DNA of 61,151 nucleotides from Chitinophagales bacterium 65-1 (lineage in GTDB: Bacteria > Bacteroidota > Bacteroidia > Chitinophagales > Chitinophagaceae), in NCBI GenBank assembly GCA_002050465.1, contig MWYX01000063.1, positions 1-61,151 of the forward strand, given 5' to 3'. Both the position numbers and the translations under genes were made by a program. The notes beneath the pieces were generated by a model that worked only from the letters and a program-made list of their open reading frames with translations, was not told where the DNA came from and searched no databases. Each line of letters opens with the position of its first letter. The first letter of the stretch is position 1. Below are positions 50,739-59,397 of this stretch, in pieces.

Positions 50739-53700
50739 TTAAAAATCCAGGCCCATACTAAAATACAATTTTGGCCTTCCCTTGAATAAACCATTCATTT
50801 GCCAGCCAACATCTGCCTTTAAAAAATAGCCAAGTAATGTACTTCTTGCACCAAAACCATAACCACCAAGGAAAGGGCCGATACCACCGGTTTTTATATT
50901 TACCTGAATTGGCGGACTTCCATATATTGTATTCGGTCTTTTCAATTCATCATACTTGCCATTCCAGGCAGTTCCAAAGTCTATAAATTGAATAAGCTGG
51001 AAGTTTCTTAAAAATGCATTATTAATAGGCTTGCTGAAGAATGTGGTAAATACGGGCAACCGAAATTCACTGTTAATTACCATTGCATTATTTCCATTGG
51101 CAACATTTTGCAAAAAGCCACGCATATTAACCGCCAGCGATTGAAATGCATAATCATTGTCAGGATCAGGAGGATTATTAGGATTAAAATATTTATACTT
51201 TAGCTGTCCGTTCTTATCTATTTTTTCATTGCTGCCAAACATCAGCCAGTTATCTACACCTCCCAAATAATAAATAAGTTTCTGATTTCCCCAGCTAAAA
51301 TCTGCAGCTACCCTGCCTGCCCAAATAAAGTTGCGGTAGATAGGATAATAGGTTCTCCCGTCAAAGCCTACATTAAAAATGTATTGACTGCCACCTGTAC
51401 CGGATGTATTGTGTAATTTCCTGTTTACATCCGTGTAAATTTTATAGCGGATACCTTCCCATATATTTTGTGCAGGATTAAGCGTATTATCATAAACAAA
51501 TTCCAGGTGTGCTAATGCATACAAGGTTTTATCATCAGGTTCATCCAGCGTAGAAGGATCAAAAGCATAGAACGCTATTCTGTCACGCCTTACTCCTAAA
51601 TTTAACCGCAGGCTTTTTACTGCATCAAAAGGATAAGTGATATTTCCCTGGTAAAGATTTGCTATAAGTTTACCATTTGAGTAGGAAATAACATTTCTAT
51701 AAAAGGTAAATCCCCAATCAATTTTCTTTCTTAAATTTTGAAATTGAAAAAGCCAGTCATTATCTTTTAAATTAGTAGATAAACGAAAACCACCGGAAAA
51801 TTTAAGATCTTCCATAAGATCAGAAGTTCCTATTCTTATCATACCATTTAAGGGAGTGCTTGATGAAAGCTGTATGGGCCCATTACCCCCCTGGTAAACC
51901 TGGTAGCGGTTTACCAATACAGAATTATTAAAGCCGCTGACTAAATAATCAGTTGCAAATTTTGGTGGTTTATATGGAAACAGTTTTGCAGTAGACAGAA
52001 TGGTTGGTATAGTAGCTACAGGTTCATTTAAAGCCTGAATAACATTGCCTGCAGAATCTTTTTTTTCATTTCCAAATTCAGTCTGGAAAATATCTTCCTG
52101 TTTTTTAGTGGTGGTATCTGTAAGCAAAGTTTCCTGTCCCTTCGAAATTTTATCCTGTTGTAAAATTCTTTTCATGTAAGCAGTGGGAGGTGTATTAATA
52201 TTTCTGCGGCGCAATGCATTTTCATCGATCTTTAATTTGTATAAGATCTTATCATCACTTTGCCTTGTTACTTCGCTTACCTGGTTATTTTCTCCGGCAA
52301 TTCTTGTTTCTAGCAGGCTGCTTGCATAATTGGTTAATGGAAAAATATAAGCTGAATCTTTTGAAACGGAAACAACCGCAATTGTATCAACATCCTGTTT
52401 TTTATTAGCTCTTAACAATGAATCAACTTCCTTTGCTGATGGATTACGAAGGATATCTTCTCCCACCACAACTAAAGTATCAAGACCTTCACTTTGTGAA
52501 CTGAAAAACCCCGCATATCGGTTGCCAATACCATTTTCATCGCTTACAAAAGTAAAGTGATAGTTGTTGTATTGTGTTGGAAAACGGGCATTGCCAAATT
52601 TTATATTGGTCAACTGGGTTATCCTGTTTAGCTCAGCCCTGTTTGTATTAAAATCAGTTATTAAAAAAATATTGTAACGGTTATTTGGTAAAACAGTATC
52701 AGCGCTTTTTGCATAAGGCTCCGGCCTGTTGCTGCTAAAAATTATTCCTTCTTTATTGGGCAGCGATACGTATGATGGATCAAGATCATCATATATATCA
52801 TTCGTTATCTGCTTTACTTTATCATTCTCAATATCATAAGTAAAAATATCAGTATGTCCGTTTTTTACTGCAGACATTACCAGCCTTTTATAATCCAGCA
52901 GGTATTTAATATCCTGTACCTGGTCAAAATGCGGGGTAAGGTCTCTTGTGTAAGGTTTGCTTTTTATTACAGCATCATACACAAATAATTTAATTTTCCC
53001 TTCCTCGCTGTAAAGCACTGCCAGCCTTTTACCTAAGCCATCCCAGGCCATCATAGGGTAGTTAGGATTAATCTCATTGGCATTACTGCGTGCATCAAAC
53101 TTCAATAAAACTTTATCCTGATCTTCTTCATTTAGAAGAAGCTTATACTGCCCTTTTTTAAATTGAACAACAGCAAATGAGCTATTGCGTTTATTAGGAT
53201 TTACATTAAAATGAAAATAATCAATCCGTTTTCCAACTGTTGCACTGGTGATCTCAGATCCCTTGGGATAATTTCTTCGGCGGGATACATCCTTATCGTA
53301 TTTGGTTTGTTCATACTCCATAAAATCTGCCAGCAAATCCTTAAATTTTTTCTTTGCAATCTGCAGGCAGGCCTTATTTAAGTTTTTGTAAACCCTTGCC
53401 AGGTATAATAAATAAGTAGTGTTCTCTCTTCCATATCTTTCCTCTATAAAATACCAAAAGGCATGCCCTGCCAGCAAAGGCCTTTCAAAAGCAAGCTGGT
53501 AAAAGTTGTTGTATTTGCCGCTAAGCATTTCATTTTTAAGAGCATCGTCTAAAGGCACACTCCAGTTTTGCCCGGCATAGGCAATGTAGCCATCAGTAAG
53601 CCATTGCGGAAGATCTAACAAAGCCTGGTTACTTGCAAATTCTCCAAGGTCATCACCAAATAAAACATTTTCAGTTAATACTCTTGCAAGGCCTTCTCTA

Positions 53701-54128
53701 ACCTGTTTGCGCAGATCATTGTGATCGCCATTAAAATAAACAAGCATTTTATTATTCACCAGTTTTGTAACCCCGCCGGTATTCTGCCAGTCAATACCAA
53801 TACCTATATTGCTTTGCTGCATATCATTAAAGCTGTTATAGATAACAATGTTTGCCCTGCGCTGTAAGCTAAACTCAATAAAAGATTCAAGGCCGGGTAA
53901 TTCTTTCTCTGCAATTTGTGCTACATATTTTGCCAGTTCCTGCCCGTTCTCGCTGAAGTAAGTATTAAAATTTTGGGTTTGATAATATTGCCAGTTGAAT
54001 TTTTTAAATTGAAGACGGTTTTTCCCGAATTCCACACTGCTAACCTGGGCTATAGATATTGAAACGGAAGTAAAACAGAAAAGAAAGAAAAAAATTTTTT
54101 TCACCAATTGATTCGTTAGATATTGCAT
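50739..54128 (-). CDS. Very large outer-membrane protein with TolB-like propeller and C-terminal barrel
   Basis: An 1129-residue exported protein with a signal peptide (IFFFLFCFTSVSISIAQVS). Residues to about 280 resemble a peptidase-MA-like module (VREGLARVLTENVLFGDDLG, LPQWLTDGYIAYAG) but without a visible HExxH. Next comes a TolB/WD40-like region (YPMMAWDGLGKRLAVLYSEE, PSYVSLPNKEGIIFSSNRPE, GNARFPTQYNNYHFTFVSDE), then a spacer, then a C-terminal part rich in alternating strands (NPAQNIWEGIRYKIYTDVNR, QLIQFIDFGTAWNGKY) and ending in a final aromatic residue (FSMGLDF), as outer-membrane barrels do. The role is unknown. Position downstream of an MBL hydrolase gene on the opposite strand gives no clue. 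Confidence 0.75.
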   Translation of the reverse strand: MQYLTNQLVKKIFFFLFCFTSVSISIAQVSSVEFGKNRLQFKKFNWQYYQTQNFNTYFSENGQELAKYVAQIAEKELPGLESFIEFSLQRRANIVIYNSFNDMQQSNIGIGIDWQNTGGVTKLVNNKMLVYFNGDHNDLRKQVREGLARVLTENVLFGDDLGEFASNQALLDLPQWLTDGYIAYAGQNWSVPLDDALKNEMLSGKYNNFYQLAFERPLLAGHAFWYFIEERYGRENTTYLLYLARVYKNLNKACLQIAKKKFKDLLADFMEYEQTKYDKDVSRRRNYPKGSEITSATVGKRIDYFHFNVNPNKRNSSFAVVQFKKGQYKLLLNEEDQDKVLLKFDARSNANEINPNYPMMAWDGLGKRLAVLYSEEGKIKLFVYDAVIKSKPYTRDLTPHFDQVQDIKYLLDYKRLVMSAVKNGHTDIFTYDIENDKVKQITNDIYDDLDPSYVSLPNKEGIIFSSNRPEPYAKSADTVLPNNRYNIFLITDFNTNRAELNRITQLTNIKFGNARFPTQYNNYHFTFVSDENGIGNRYAGFFSSQSEGLDTLVVVGEDILRNPSAKEVDSLLRANKKQDVDTIAVVSVSKDSAYIFPLTNYASSLLETRIAGENNQVSEVTRQSDDKILYKLKIDENALRRRNINTPPTAYMKRILQQDKISKGQETLLTDTTTKKQEDIFQTEFGNEKKDSAGNVIQALNEPVATIPTILSTAKLFPYKPPKFATDYLVSGFNNSVLVNRYQVYQGGNGPIQLSSSTPLNGMIRIGTSDLMEDLKFSGGFRLSTNLKDNDWLFQFQNLRKKIDWGFTFYRNVISYSNGKLIANLYQGNITYPFDAVKSLRLNLGVRRDRIAFYAFDPSTLDEPDDKTLYALAHLEFVYDNTLNPAQNIWEGIRYKIYTDVNRKLHNTSGTGGSQYIFNVGFDGRTYYPIYRNFIWAGRVAADFSWGNQKLIYYLGGVDNWLMFGSNEKIDKNGQLKYKYFNPNNPPDPDNDYAFQSLAVNMRGFLQNVANGNNAMVINSEFRLPVFTTFFSKPINNAFLRNFQLIQFIDFGTAWNGKYDELKRPNTIYGSPPIQVNIKTGGIGPFLGGYGFGARSTLLGYFLKADVGWQMNGLFKGRPKLYFSMGLDF

Positions 54129-54207
54129 ATTTACGGAGATATAATTCCTAAAATTAATCGATTAAGGTTAATCGATAAAATGAATTTAGCCTGTTATAAT
54201 TTACGAT

Positions 54208-54855
54208 ATGTTAAAGATTAAAGTTTTCACATTCAGTCCTATAGAGGAAAACACCTATATTCTTTACAATGAAAGAAGTGAATGCCTGATTATTGATCCG
54301 GGTTGCTATTTTCCGGAGGAGCAACAGGAATTAAAGGATTTTATAGAGATGAACGGATTAATTCCCAAAATGTTATTGAATACGCATTGTCATCTCGATC
54401 ATGTTTTTGGAAATAAATTTGTAGCTGAAACATATGGCCTTCCGCTTCATCTGCATCCGAGAGAAGAAGTTGTATTACAATTTGCGCCTACTTCGGGACT
54501 CATGTATGACCTGCCATTTGATAATTACCAGGGAAAATTTATTTTTTTAAATGAGGGTGAGAAGGTAACTATAGGAGGGGATGAGCTTGAAATTATTCTT
54601 GCACCGGGGCACTCACCGGGAAGCATTTGCTTTTACTCTAAAGCACAAAAATTTATCATTGGAGGTGATGTTTTATTTAATGGCAGTATAGGCAGAACAG
54701 ACCTGCCTTTGGGAGATCACCAGACCTTATTAAACAGTATTAAACAAAAATTATTTGTATTACCTGATGAAGTAGTTGTTTATAGTGGACATGGACCGGA
54801 GACAATGATTGGTAATGAGAAGAAGTTTAATCCGTTTGTGGGAGAGGGTGTGTAG
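54208..54855 (+). CDS. MBL-fold hydrolase (glyoxalase II-like)
   Basis: A 215-residue metallo-beta-lactamase-fold hydrolase. The zinc motif is LLNTHCHLDHVFGNKFVAE (HxHxDH), followed by APGHSPGSICFYS, IGGDVLFNGSIGRTDLPLGD and VYSGHGPETMIGNEKKFNPF, the order found in YcbL/glyoxalase-II-like proteins. These hydrolyse thioesters or related esters; the short length without the glyoxalase II C-terminal domain favours the YcbL type. A promoter-like TATAATTTAC lies directly before the ATG. It is monocistronic. Confidence 0.9.
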   Translation: MLKIKVFTFSPIEENTYILYNERSECLIIDPGCYFPEEQQELKDFIEMNGLIPKMLLNTHCHLDHVFGNKFVAETYGLPLHLHPREEVVLQFAPTSGLMYDLPFDNYQGKFIFLNEGEKVTIGGDELEIILAPGHSPGSICFYSKAQKFIIGGDVLFNGSIGRTDLPLGDHQTLLNSIKQKLFVLPDEVVVYSGHGPETMIGNEKKFNPFVGEGV

Positions 54856-54987
54856 GATTTGTTCAATTTAAAGAAAAGAATATTGTTGTGAATTGAAAGG
54901 ACTGAAACTAACCAACGCAATCTGATTTTTTTGATGGTAGTTCTGGCATAGTTTTTTGAGGATATTCAGTAATAAACAGATAGTAGT

Positions 54988-55191
54988 ATGAAAAAAAATA
55001 AACAAGACAAAGAAGATAAAACCAGGACCAACAAAGCACAAACAGGTGATGCACTAAAGGCGGATTTCCCGGTAAAAAATGCCACGACGGATAGTGTTAA
55101 AAATACTGCTTCTAAAACGCCAGGATTAAATCAAGCCAACACCACAAGAGATGATCTATTTCCTTCTGATGGAGATAACTTGACTAATTAA
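54988..55191 (+). CDS. Small charged hypothetical protein
   Basis: A 67-residue, strongly hydrophilic and lysine/asparagine/threonine-rich protein (KKNKQDKEDKTRTNKAQTGD), with no predicted fold and no motif. The content resembles small stress-associated proteins of the phylum, but this is only a resemblance. A possible sigma-54-like sequence lies 29 bp before the start (54944-54959). Coding status is plausible because of the ATG, the spacer position and the absence of other frames, but unproven. Confidence 0.5.
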   Translation: MKKNKQDKEDKTRTNKAQTGDALKADFPVKNATTDSVKNTASKTPGLNQANTTRDDLFPSDGDNLTN

Positions 55192-55288
55192 TAACCGGTT
55201 TTATGATAGAATTAGCTGTTAGTGAGTATCTGTTGAAGATTACAATGTTCAGCCCCACAGAAGCAAAACCCCAAATTTGCAAAAGCTT

Positions 55289-55645
55289 TTAGTAAGCTTG
55301 AATTAAAACCTCTGTTGGAATATTTAACCTGTCGTGAATTTGTCTTATCATTTCAAGTGAAAGTTTTCTTTTACGATTTAATATTTCACTTGCTCTGCTT
55401 TTTAACCCAACTACGTTTGCCAGGTCTGTTTGAGTATAACCTAACTGTTCCATTCGGAATTTAATTGCTTCTACCGGGTCAGGAAAGCCAATTGGAAATT
55501 TTTCGTTTTCGTAATTGTCAACCAACATTCCTAACAATTCCAACTCGTCACCTTTTGGTGTTCCTTTTTTTGCATCAAATATTACTTCAAGTCTTGCCAA
55601 GGCTTGTTCATAATCTTTTTTTGTCTTAATTGGCTTGATGTTCAT
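55289..55645 (-). CDS. higA: HigA-type antitoxin (XRE family)
   Basis: A 118-residue protein with an N-terminal helical part (KTKKDYEQALARLEVIFDAK) and a C-terminal HTH_3 domain: KFRMEQLGYTQTDLANVVGL followed by KSRASEILNRKRKLSLEMIR. It is typical of HigA/MqsA-like antitoxins in which DNA binding and toxin neutralisation are combined. It lies 1 bp after the toxin gene, in toxin-first order, characteristic of higBA. It likely autoregulates the operon promoter upstream of higB. Confidence 0.88.
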   Translation of the reverse strand: MNIKPIKTKKDYEQALARLEVIFDAKKGTPKGDELELLGMLVDNYENEKFPIGFPDPVEAIKFRMEQLGYTQTDLANVVGLKSRASEILNRKRKLSLEMIRQIHDRLNIPTEVLIQAY

Positions 55646-55646
55646 T

Positions 55647-55940
55647 TTAAATTGTTTTAGCGTTTATTTTATCATACTCTGCATGTGTTCCAATAAATCT
55701 AATCCAAACCATTTGGTAATCATAGCTAATTTTTACAATTAACCTGTAATGGTTGCCTTTGATATTGAAAACTACTCTGTTGTTAGCTAAGAAGCTTGCA
55801 CCTGTATATTCTTTTTTTATTTGATTGGGAGTTGTCCATTCGGCTTTTGAAGTTTCCTGATACCAAGCCTTTAATTGTTGTTCACTGTCTGGATGAGCCT
55901 CCCAAAAATCTCGTAATATTTTCTTTGCAATAATTCTCAA
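55647..55940 (-). CDS. higB: HigB-type toxin (RelE superfamily)
   Basis: A 97-residue ribosome-dependent mRNA interferase. The HigB pattern is visible: MRIIAKKILRDFWEAHPDSE, LKAWYQETSKAEWTTPNQIK, FNIKGNHYRLIVKISYDYQM and VWIRFIGTHAEYDKI, the last with the conserved histidine and tyrosine near the C-terminus. It is followed by higA. The pair lies next to a restriction-modification gene, forming a defence patch. Confidence 0.9.
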   Translation of the reverse strand: MRIIAKKILRDFWEAHPDSEQQLKAWYQETSKAEWTTPNQIKKEYTGASFLANNRVVFNIKGNHYRLIVKISYDYQMVWIRFIGTHAEYDKINAKTI

Positions 55941-56134
55941 CTACCAGGTTTTGTCAAAGATAAGTGAAGTTCCCGAATTGGGAAAATGTATTTATTGTTA
56001 AAAAAACGGGGAGTTATTTTAGAATTTCGGCTAACGTTTTAGTAAACCGCAGCCTATGGATTTATAACTTACCGCTTGCTGTAGAAAATTATTTTATTTA
56101 TGAATTTGAAGATAAGAATTTTCAGTGCTTCTTG

Positions 56135-59100
56135 TCATTCGATGTCTATTTTATTTATTTCTTTCATTAGTCTTTCCGTTTCTGTTAAGGCAACGATGAT
56201 TTTTTGATAGTGCAAAATGTCATCAAACTCTAACTTTCTTTCTTTGCGGTCTTTAAGCCATTTTTGTGCAGGCTGATAGCCACCAATGTAAAACTCCCAA
56301 GTTGTTTTTGGAACCATTTGGAAATATTGGGTATCATTAATATAAACCCTTCCCATGGGATAAACAGGATCCATAAGCGTAATGGTATCTCCATCAATAA
56401 TTTCGTAATTTTCTTCGAATTTAATTTTGGTTACAATATTATCACCATCTATAGGATATTGTGTTATGTAATTATTAACCTCAGGACTTTCTAATAAATG
56501 TATTTGTCTGATTGCACCACCTAATTTTACTAATTGCCAAAACGTGTCTTTGTCTTTTGGATAAGGAACTCTTGGGAAATCTATTTTTAAAAATTCCTTG
56601 TATTTTTCTCTATATGTTGGCGAATGTAAAACGGCATAGATGTAATCTAAAATGTCGATGGGAGCAAACGTTTTTGTCACACTGAGCGAAGTCGAAGTGT
56701 CTTTTTCGTTTGTAAAAGTTAAACCCAATTTCTCCGCTATTTGCTTTACAATTTCGGTGTTTAGGTTTGGTGTTCTTTCTGCTGTTTGTCCAATGCTTTG
56801 TTGTCCGTTGGTTTCAGGATATAGATATAAAGGAAAATAATTACCTGAACCATATCTACCTGCTGTGCCTGTTAAATTAAATTCTCCAATTAGTTTGGAG
56901 ATAAAAACATATCGCCAGTTCCCTACACATTGCCTTGCAATTACTAAACCAATGTTATTACTATTAAAAAAATGTTGCATTGATTTCTCTCTTGCTCTTT
57001 CAATGAGTTTTACATCGTAGTAAATAAATTTGTTATCGAATGGTCGGTATGATATTGCCTTAATAATATTTTTGTCCGCTTGTATTTGGTAAAAAACTTC
57101 AACATTCTTTATTAACACATTCTTACTTTCATTAATTAATACTGCATCTTTTGACGTTACAATGCCTACATTGTTCGAAGTAAATATGTCATTTACTTTA
57201 AATCCTTTATCATAAATATTTTGCTCATCAAAATCTTTGTTAACAAAGAAGTAATTAGGAGCAATATTTGGGAGTTCTTTGTATTCAACTGTTTTTAGAG
57301 AATTTTCTAACAAGAAATTATATTTCATTTCTCTTGCTCCAAACAAGTCAAAATGAAATACTTTACCTAATTCGTTGCTTTTTTTCTTGCCTGTTTTTAC
57401 AAAGATATTTATTGAAACTCCTTGCATAATATCAAATACATTAACATCAGCACTTCCATCAGGTGCAGTTTCATTTTTTTTACTGTTACCGTGTAGGTCA
57501 ATTGTATAAATCTTGTCAAATGTTTTTAGTAAATGCCAACGCATTCCACGAAACGTAGGATTGTCTAAAAAGCTATGAGGATTAATAAAAGCTAAAATAC
57601 CGGTTCCGTTTTTTTCAATGTAATGTTGTCCATAACGGATAAATTTATTTTCATCTGCATTAATCCATTTTGGATTTCGTTCTTTTAATTTTTCTTTACC
57701 GCCTGGTTCTTTCTTGTAATCTTCCATCAAGTTCATTATCCATTCGCCTTGATTGGCACTTTCTCCACTGTATGGCGGATTTCCAATTACACACATTACT
57801 GGCGTATCTCGTTTAATGTGGTTGGCTTCGTTGGCTTCTGTACTTAACCAATTTGCAAACAGCGTTCCTGTGTCCTGGTGGTGTTCTTCTAAACTGTTGG
57901 TAAGATAAACTCTAAATCGTTGGTTAGTTGTTGGTTTGTAGCCTGTTTCAGTTAAAAGCAAATCCAATTTTAAATGTGCCATTGCATAACTTGCCATTAG
58001 CAACTCAAACCCATTAAGGCGAGGCAATAAATGCGTTTCTACATAATTGCTCCAAATTCCTTTTTGGCCTTCAAACTTTTTATGAATGTGTTTAACTACT
58101 TCTGCTAAAAAAGTTCCTGTGCCTGTTGCCGGGTCAAGTATTTGCACTTTGTGCACTTCTTGCTCTGCTTGTTTATTTTGCCCTTGGGCATTTAGTTTTA
58201 TTTTGATTTTACTATTATCGGCAAGTCCATTGGGTAAATCAAATTCGGTTTTTAAAATATCATCAACTGCTCGTACAATAAAATTTACTACTGGTGCAGG
58301 AGTGTACCAAACACCACGAGCCTTTCTTAGTTTCGGGTCGTACTCACTCAAAAATGTTTCGTAAAAATGGATGATCGGGTCTTCCAATTTTGTTGACTTT
58401 CCATAAGTTTTTAAAATTTCTTCAACATTGCACGCCAAAAATATTTCTACCAAACTATCTACAACCCATTTAATACGGTCGTCAAGGTCGGGTCCGGCTA
58501 TATAACCAAACAGCTTGCGTAAAAACGGATTTGATTTCGGAATTAATTCTGCCGCTTCCTGCCTGCCAAAAGTTGGTAATGTAGGGTCGTGCAAACGAGC
58601 TGCAAACATTCCGTAAGCAATAGTTTGTGCATATACGTCAGCAAAACCTTTTGGTGTAATGTCATGAATAAGGATTTGCTTAAAAGCATTCATTTGGTCT
58701 TTGAGTGTACTATCTTCTTTATTTGTTTCATCACTTGTTAAAGCCTTTTCAATAATATCAGAAAGCAAGCGGGCTTTACCCGCCATCATTTCTGCTAGTT
58801 TTTTACTGCTTTTTATTGTTTGTCCTGTGTGGGTGCAAAAATCTTTTATCAGGTTTTCAAACCGGTCGAAATTCCCGGTTAGCGGTTTTATTCCTTTGTC
58901 TGTAATTTCAGCAATGGCAATTTTTGTAATAAGTTGTCCATCTCTGTAAAGATGAAAATCTAAATAATCTGTAAAGAATAAATTGTTTAGAGATGCTTTG
59001 TAACGGTCAAACTGTTCTTTGTTGCCTGTTTTCTTTATGCCTGCAAGGTCTTTGTCGCCAATATCTTTGGCTTCAATAAAACCAATAGGAATATCTTTTT

Positions 59101-59275
59101 TAGTTAAAATATAATCAGGTGCCCCACAAGATTGTCTTTTAGGTTCGTTGGTAGCTCGTATGTCGGGAACTAAACTTTCAATAAGTGTTTGCAGGTCGCC
59201 ACGAAAAGTATGCTCGGTCGCATAACCAAGTTTGTATCGTTTATTTATGTTGTCAATGTATTGGTCTAAGGTCAT
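56135..59275 (-). CDS. Single-chain restriction-modification enzyme (type IIG/ISP-like)
   Basis: A 1046-residue protein. The N-terminal nuclease has the PD-(D/E)xK pattern: Asp54 in CGAPDYILTKK and Glu68-x-Lys70 in IGFIEAKD. The methyltransferase core follows, with motif I LDPATGTGTFLAEVV at about residue 383 and motif IV NPPY at about residue 500 for N6-adenine methylation. The C-terminal part (SYRPFDNKFIYYD and the end) is like the specificity domain of type ISP enzymes. The helicase of true type ISP proteins (LlaGI, LlaBIII) is absent and the protein is shorter, so a type IIG-like action is likely. It contains a 26-bp repeat in frame (DTSTSLSVT, 56676-56701). Confidence 0.88.
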   Translation of the reverse strand: MTLDQYIDNINKRYKLGYATEHTFRGDLQTLIESLVPDIRATNEPKRQSCGAPDYILTKKDIPIGFIEAKDIGDKDLAGIKKTGNKEQFDRYKASLNNLFFTDYLDFHLYRDGQLITKIAIAEITDKGIKPLTGNFDRFENLIKDFCTHTGQTIKSSKKLAEMMAGKARLLSDIIEKALTSDETNKEDSTLKDQMNAFKQILIHDITPKGFADVYAQTIAYGMFAARLHDPTLPTFGRQEAAELIPKSNPFLRKLFGYIAGPDLDDRIKWVVDSLVEIFLACNVEEILKTYGKSTKLEDPIIHFYETFLSEYDPKLRKARGVWYTPAPVVNFIVRAVDDILKTEFDLPNGLADNSKIKIKLNAQGQNKQAEQEVHKVQILDPATGTGTFLAEVVKHIHKKFEGQKGIWSNYVETHLLPRLNGFELLMASYAMAHLKLDLLLTETGYKPTTNQRFRVYLTNSLEEHHQDTGTLFANWLSTEANEANHIKRDTPVMCVIGNPPYSGESANQGEWIMNLMEDYKKEPGGKEKLKERNPKWINADENKFIRYGQHYIEKNGTGILAFINPHSFLDNPTFRGMRWHLLKTFDKIYTIDLHGNSKKNETAPDGSADVNVFDIMQGVSINIFVKTGKKKSNELGKVFHFDLFGAREMKYNFLLENSLKTVEYKELPNIAPNYFFVNKDFDEQNIYDKGFKVNDIFTSNNVGIVTSKDAVLINESKNVLIKNVEVFYQIQADKNIIKAISYRPFDNKFIYYDVKLIERAREKSMQHFFNSNNIGLVIARQCVGNWRYVFISKLIGEFNLTGTAGRYGSGNYFPLYLYPETNGQQSIGQTAERTPNLNTEIVKQIAEKLGLTFTNEKDTSTSLSVTKTFAPIDILDYIYAVLHSPTYREKYKEFLKIDFPRVPYPKDKDTFWQLVKLGGAIRQIHLLESPEVNNYITQYPIDGDNIVTKIKFEENYEIIDGDTITLMDPVYPMGRVYINDTQYFQMVPKTTWEFYIGGYQPAQKWLKDRKERKLEFDDILHYQKIIVALTETERLMKEINKIDIE
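56676..56701. repeat. Intragenic repeat in the restriction-modification gene
   Basis: GTCACACTGAGCGAAGTCGA followed by AGTGTC, with imperfect arms GTCACACT/AGTGTC. This sequence class is very common as dispersed repeats in Bacteroidota genomes. In the gene it is read in frame on the minus strand as DTSTSLSVT between the specificity part and FAPIDILDYIYAVLHS. Confidence 0.65.
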
Positions 59276-59397
59276 TAATTCTGTTGTAAAATTTTACATC
59301 CATAAGTTAGTTTTTCTATCGGTCTGTTGATATTGAAATGGTCGCCATAGCATTGGGGATAACTCAAATATATACGCAAGTTTTCAAGGGATAAAAT

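Noticed and set aside
56030..56095. Integron attC-like or insertion-sequence end (GGCTAACG...AAACCGC)
   Set aside because: The core pattern does not fit the attC consensus and there is no integrase or transposase nearby.
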